Shown here piece by piece: positions 33,932 to 36,479 of a stretch of 36,479 nt of DNA; position 1 is the stretch's first letter; every line of letters starts with the position of its first letter. This stretch comes from Pseudomonadota bacterium (GTDB taxonomy: Bacteria; Pseudomonadota; Gammaproteobacteria; Xanthomonadales; Xanthomonadaceae), in assembly GCA_023423605.1 (NCBI GenBank), contig JAFAFF010000202.1, positions 1 to 36,479 of the forward strand, in the 5' to 3' direction. A model generated the notes under the pieces. It was not told the origin of the DNA, searched no databases, and saw only the letters and a list, made by a program, of their open reading frames with translations. The translations under genes were made by a program, and so were the position numbers.

Positions 33932-34680
33932 GCAAGAAAGACCTCGCGGCTGCGGCCAAATCGCGCCAGCACGTGCGCCGGAAGGATCGGCGGGCTTTGC
34001 AGCCGCTCCACGGCGCCGGTCTGGGTACGGAAACAGGCGATGGCGGCCTGCTTGGCCATCGCATGGGAACGTACGTCCAGCAGCCGGGGATGCGCCCAGG
34101 CGTGTTGCGCAACACACGGATCCAGCCAGTGCCAGCCCCATACCGGATATTCCAGAAGCCTGGCGGTGGCGTGGCGCACCGCTTGCCGGGCGGCGCGGAA
34201 ACTCGCTTCATGATCCGGGTGCCCGTCATGACGCCAGGGAGCAAGCACCAGGTCATCGTGCCGCACCTCGCCACACAGCGCGTCGCCCAGGGCTTCTTCG
34301 GCGGCGCTGACGCCGCCGTCGTCGATGGCCAGATGGGTGATGCCCGTGCGCGCCAGACCAAGCGCATGCAATGCGTCGCGCAGTTCCTGGCGTCGCTGCC
34401 TGCGCAGGCGGTCGGGCGTCCACCAGGGATCATCCGGGTAACACGCTTCGCCATCGGTCACCGCCACCACATGGACGTCCACGCCGGCATCTGCCGCCAG
34501 GCGCATCAGTCCGGCGCAGGCAAGCACTTCGTCATCCGGATGCGGGGCAACCACCAGCAGGCGCCGGGCAGCGCCCACCAGCTGCGGCAATGGCGTGTCC
34601 GCTCGTTGCCACAGCCATGCGCAGCGCGCCCACGAGGATTCACCCGTCCCATGACCGTCCAGCCTGCCTACAGCCTCCAC
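33928..34680 (-). CDS. PIG-L family zinc deacetylase
   Basis: LmbE/PIG-L de-N-acetylase of 250 residues. The zinc motif is VVAPHPDDEVLACAGL (44-59: His47, Asp49 or Asp50, Glu51 region) and the third zinc ligand HDGHPDHEAS lies further on. Enzymes of this family remove acetyl groups from N-acetylglucosamine-type sugars. The start is a GTG at 34680, 13 bases inside the upstream gene; no ATG is in frame before the conserved part. Its stop overlaps the methyltransferase start. Confidence 0.88.
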   Translation of the reverse strand: MEAVGRLDGHGTGESSWARCAWLWQRADTPLPQLVGAARRLLVVAPHPDDEVLACAGLMRLAADAGVDVHVVAVTDGEACYPDDPWWTPDRLRRQRRQELRDALHALGLARTGITHLAIDDGGVSAAEEALGDALCGEVRHDDLVLAPWRHDGHPDHEASFRAARQAVRHATARLLEYPVWGWHWLDPCVAQHAWAHPRLLDVRSHAMAKQAAIACFRTQTGAVERLQSPPILPAHVLARFGRSREVFLA

Positions 34681-35612
34681 GGCGCGTCCCCCTGCTTCAT
34701 GGCTGCGCCAAGCGTGGCCCAGTCTCGATCAGCGTGACTCTGGCGGATGAAGACGGTGAGATCCGCCCAGCGCCGGGCATGCTCGCCATCCAGGCACATC
34801 GGTGCGGGGCCAAGCGCGCGCCCGGCCAGATCCAGCACCTCCACGCAGGCGCGTTCCACCACGCTGCGCGCCAGCACCACGGCTTGCTGGTGGGTACTGC
34901 CGGGTTCGGCGTCGATGGCGCTGGCCAGCTCGCGCAGGCTGGCCGCCGCCGGGCCCAGCGCCATGCCGATGCAGCCCAGCAGCCGCTCCCGCAGTTCTCC
35001 GCCGGCACTTCCGCGCACGCTTTCCGCCAACTGCGCGGCGGCCCCGAACCAAACCGCCGCGATGCCTGCGCCGCCATGCCAAAACCCCGGGCGCTGCAGA
35101 TAGGCATCCACGGTGCCGACCGGAACCGCTGGCGTGGCGTTGAAACGCGCCGTCGCCGAGCGCACCGAGGCCATGCCCGGTGCCGCCCATGCGGATTGCT
35201 GCATGGTCACGCTTTCATCGATATCCACCTTCAGCAGCCAGTCGCCCGCTTCATCGCGCACGGTGACCAGAGCGGCATCGACGAGATCGGCACCGGAACA
35301 CCACGCTTTCTCGCCGCTCACCGTGCCGCGCCGTGCATCGAAGGCCAGCACGCTGCCGGGCGCATGCGCCGCCCACACCGCCATCAGGCCACCTTCGGGC
35401 GCTGGCGGATGATGCAGCCCGGCCAGGATGGCCACCGCATCATGGTGCGCTTCCAGCACCTTGGCCAGGCACAGGTCGTGTGCGCCCATCCGCGCAAGCG
35501 CGCGCCAACGCTGCAGCGTCTGGCCGTGGCCGGGCAAGGGCAATGCCGGCTCATCGCGCAGCCAGGCATCAGCCTGTACCCGCACTTCGCCCTGCTCGCG
35601 TTTGCCGACCAT
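34668..35612 (-). CDS. Acyl-CoA dehydrogenase-like protein, short form
   Basis: A 314-residue relative of acyl-CoA dehydrogenases, shorter than the usual 380-400. Recognisable parts are GGLMAVWAAHAPGSVLAFDARRGTVSGEKAWCSGADLVDAALVTVRDE (central beta domain) and the C-terminal helical domain with ACVEVLDLAGRALGPAPMCLDGEHARRWADLTVFIRQSHADRD, where the first gene of similar cassettes ends. The catalytic glutamate of true dehydrogenases is not clearly present, so it may act in another way. It is the first gene of the cassette, 85 bases downstream of the DUF421 gene. ATG 35612 was used. Confidence 0.75.
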   Translation of the reverse strand: MVGKREQGEVRVQADAWLRDEPALPLPGHGQTLQRWRALARMGAHDLCLAKVLEAHHDAVAILAGLHHPPAPEGGLMAVWAAHAPGSVLAFDARRGTVSGEKAWCSGADLVDAALVTVRDEAGDWLLKVDIDESVTMQQSAWAAPGMASVRSATARFNATPAVPVGTVDAYLQRPGFWHGGAGIAAVWFGAAAQLAESVRGSAGGELRERLLGCIGMALGPAAASLRELASAIDAEPGSTHQQAVVLARSVVERACVEVLDLAGRALGPAPMCLDGEHARRWADLTVFIRQSHADRDWATLGAAMKQGDAPWRL

Positions 35613-35697
35613 GCTGCCTCACCGTGGATGACGTGACAGCCACGATACGCAGGCCGATGTCTTCGGCGTGTCGGCGCAATGTGCAGTCCGCGCCACG

Positions 35698-36174
35698 TCA
35701 ATCGCGGCGTTTCTGCACGGTGATCGAGCCGGAGGTTTCCAGCATCGCCAGATCGATCTCGGCATGGTCGCGACAGTCGTTGGTACGCATGGCCACGTCC
35801 AGGTCGGCCGGTGAAACGTTGCAGCGCCGGAGTTCGTTCCAGTACACCTCGCCCTTGCGCACCAGCACCACCGGCGTGCCTTCCACCATCCGGTCGAAGC
35901 GCTTCCAGCGCGCGGTCACATAACCGACCAGCCAGTTCAACGCCAGCAGCGTCGCCGCCAGGATGAGCCCGCCGAGCAGTGAGGTATCCTCGCCGATCAG
36001 CGAGTTCTGTACCGCAGTGCCGAGCAGCACGATAACCAACACGTCAAAAGGCGTGGTCTGGCCGATTGATCGCTTGCCGCTCAGGCGGGTCATCAGCAGC
36101 ACCACCACATATACCGCAACGGCACGCAGCACGAACTCGTACCATGGCATGCCCAGTTCCCACAACTCGCTCAT
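35698..36174 (-). CDS. DUF421 (YetF/YcaP-like) membrane protein
   Basis: A 158-residue protein with three N-terminal membrane helices (about 12-30, 44-60, 65-85) and a small soluble C-terminal domain that matches DUF421: TRLSGKRSIGQTTPFDVLVIVLLGTAVQNSLIG and TPVVLVRKGEVYWNELRRCNVSPADLDVAMR. It is found widely in bacteria and linked in some to envelope or spore functions; the activity is unknown. ATG 36174. Confidence 0.85.
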   Translation of the reverse strand: MSELWELGMPWYEFVLRAVAVYVVVLLMTRLSGKRSIGQTTPFDVLVIVLLGTAVQNSLIGEDTSLLGGLILAATLLALNWLVGYVTARWKRFDRMVEGTPVVLVRKGEVYWNELRRCNVSPADLDVAMRTNDCRDHAEIDLAMLETSGSITVQKRRD

Positions 36175-36254
36175 TGCGCCTCCGCGGCGTCATCCATCAA
36201 CGCGTGAGTTGTAGGCCAATGCATGTGGCGGACCGGTGAGTGCCCGTGCCGGCA

Positions 36255-36479
36255 TCACGGCTGCACGCGACCTTCGGCCAGCCGGACCACCTGCTGCCCG
36301 AATACTGCTACGTCCTGCGGGTCATGGCTGATCAGCAGCATGGGAATGCCGCTCTCTTCGAGCACCCGTTGCAGTTCGCGCCGAAGGTGCGCGCGCAGGT
36401 CGTGGTCAAGCGCCGCGAAAGGTTCGTCGAGCAGCAACGCGTCCGGCCGTGTGGCCAGTGCCCGCGCCAGCGCGGTCCG
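36255..36479 (-). CDS. ABC transporter ATP-binding protein, partial (possibly ModC-like)
   Basis: Only the last 74 codons are in the window and the gene continues past 36479. The Walker B box LLLDEPFAALD, the D-loop and the H-loop switch ISHDPQDVAVFGQQVVRLAEGRVQP are present. The protein ends shortly after the H-loop, without a TOBE domain. The sequence resembles molybdate or sulfate importer ATPases. A molybdate role would suit the nearby molybdenum oxidase genes, but this is only suggestive. Confidence 0.8.
   Translation of the reverse strand, partial: RTALARALATRPDALLLDEPFAALDHDLRAHLRRELQRVLEESGIPMLLISHDPQDVAVFGQQVVRLAEGRVQP

Overview
The window looks like chromosomal DNA of a Stenotrophomonas-like member of the Xanthomonadaceae. 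The evidence is high GC throughout, protein types typical of that family (large TonB-dependent receptors, DUF3247, a PiuC-type hydroxylase next to a catecholate-type receptor), and several palindromic repeats that begin with GTAG and resemble the SMAG/REP elements of Stenotrophomonas maltophilia. This assignment comes from reading the sequence, not from a search. I see no prophage, transposase or CRISPR array.

Layout. (1) 11-6346, minus strand: a beta-glucan use operon, TonB receptor - GH3 beta-glucosidase - GH16 endoglucanase, with a LacI-type palindrome overlapping its promoter. (2) 6590-10907, plus strand: a two-component/iron locus in visible decay. The response regulator, PiuC hydroxylase and Fur-family regulator are intact. 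The histidine kinase is frameshifted and fused in frame to the C-terminal part of a siderophore receptor that also carries a deletion, and the Sel1-repeat gene is frameshifted. (3) 10936-17988: an envelope-remodelling locus with an OmpR-family regulator divergent from eptA, followed by its probable kinase, dgkA, an ArnT/PMT-like glycosyltransferase and a PAP2 phosphatase. Three matching 7-4-7 direct repeats lie upstream of eptA, the kinase and dgkA, and are probable operators for the regulator. (4) 18159-21374: small conserved genes, a broken thioredoxin-reductase-like gene, an M23 peptidase and a cupin. (5) 21544-27017: a periplasmic molybdenum aldehyde oxidase operon, paoA-paoB-paoC-xdhC-mocA, in which each pair overlaps by ATGA; one GTAG repeat lies inside the xdhC reading frame. 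(6) 27037-31449: a frameshifted secreted protein, a GH92 alpha-mannosidase, a thioredoxin-like protein, a host-attachment-family protein and a small lipoprotein. (7) 31424-32657: yjjG and, just upstream on the same strand, a tmRNA gene. (8) 32658-35612: a four-gene overlapping cassette (acyl-CoA dehydrogenase-like, PIG-L deacetylase, methyltransferase, GT2). A DUF421 membrane protein and the end of an ABC ATPase, possibly ModC-like, close the window.

The most notable element is the tmRNA. On the minus strand the CCA-ending acceptor half is transcribed before the half that carries the 5' acceptor strand and the tag reading frame, and a 32-nt spacer joins the two. This is the circularly permuted, two-piece arrangement, known to me from alphaproteobacteria, some cyanobacteria and some betaproteobacteria, but not from Xanthomonadaceae. 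The tag reads ANQDDYHQVRFAA.

A second theme is decay or sequence error. At least seven single-base frameshifts, all explicable by a one-base change in a short homopolymer run, affect five genes. Some of these loci also carry real-looking deletions, so read-level checking would separate true pseudogenes from consensus errors.
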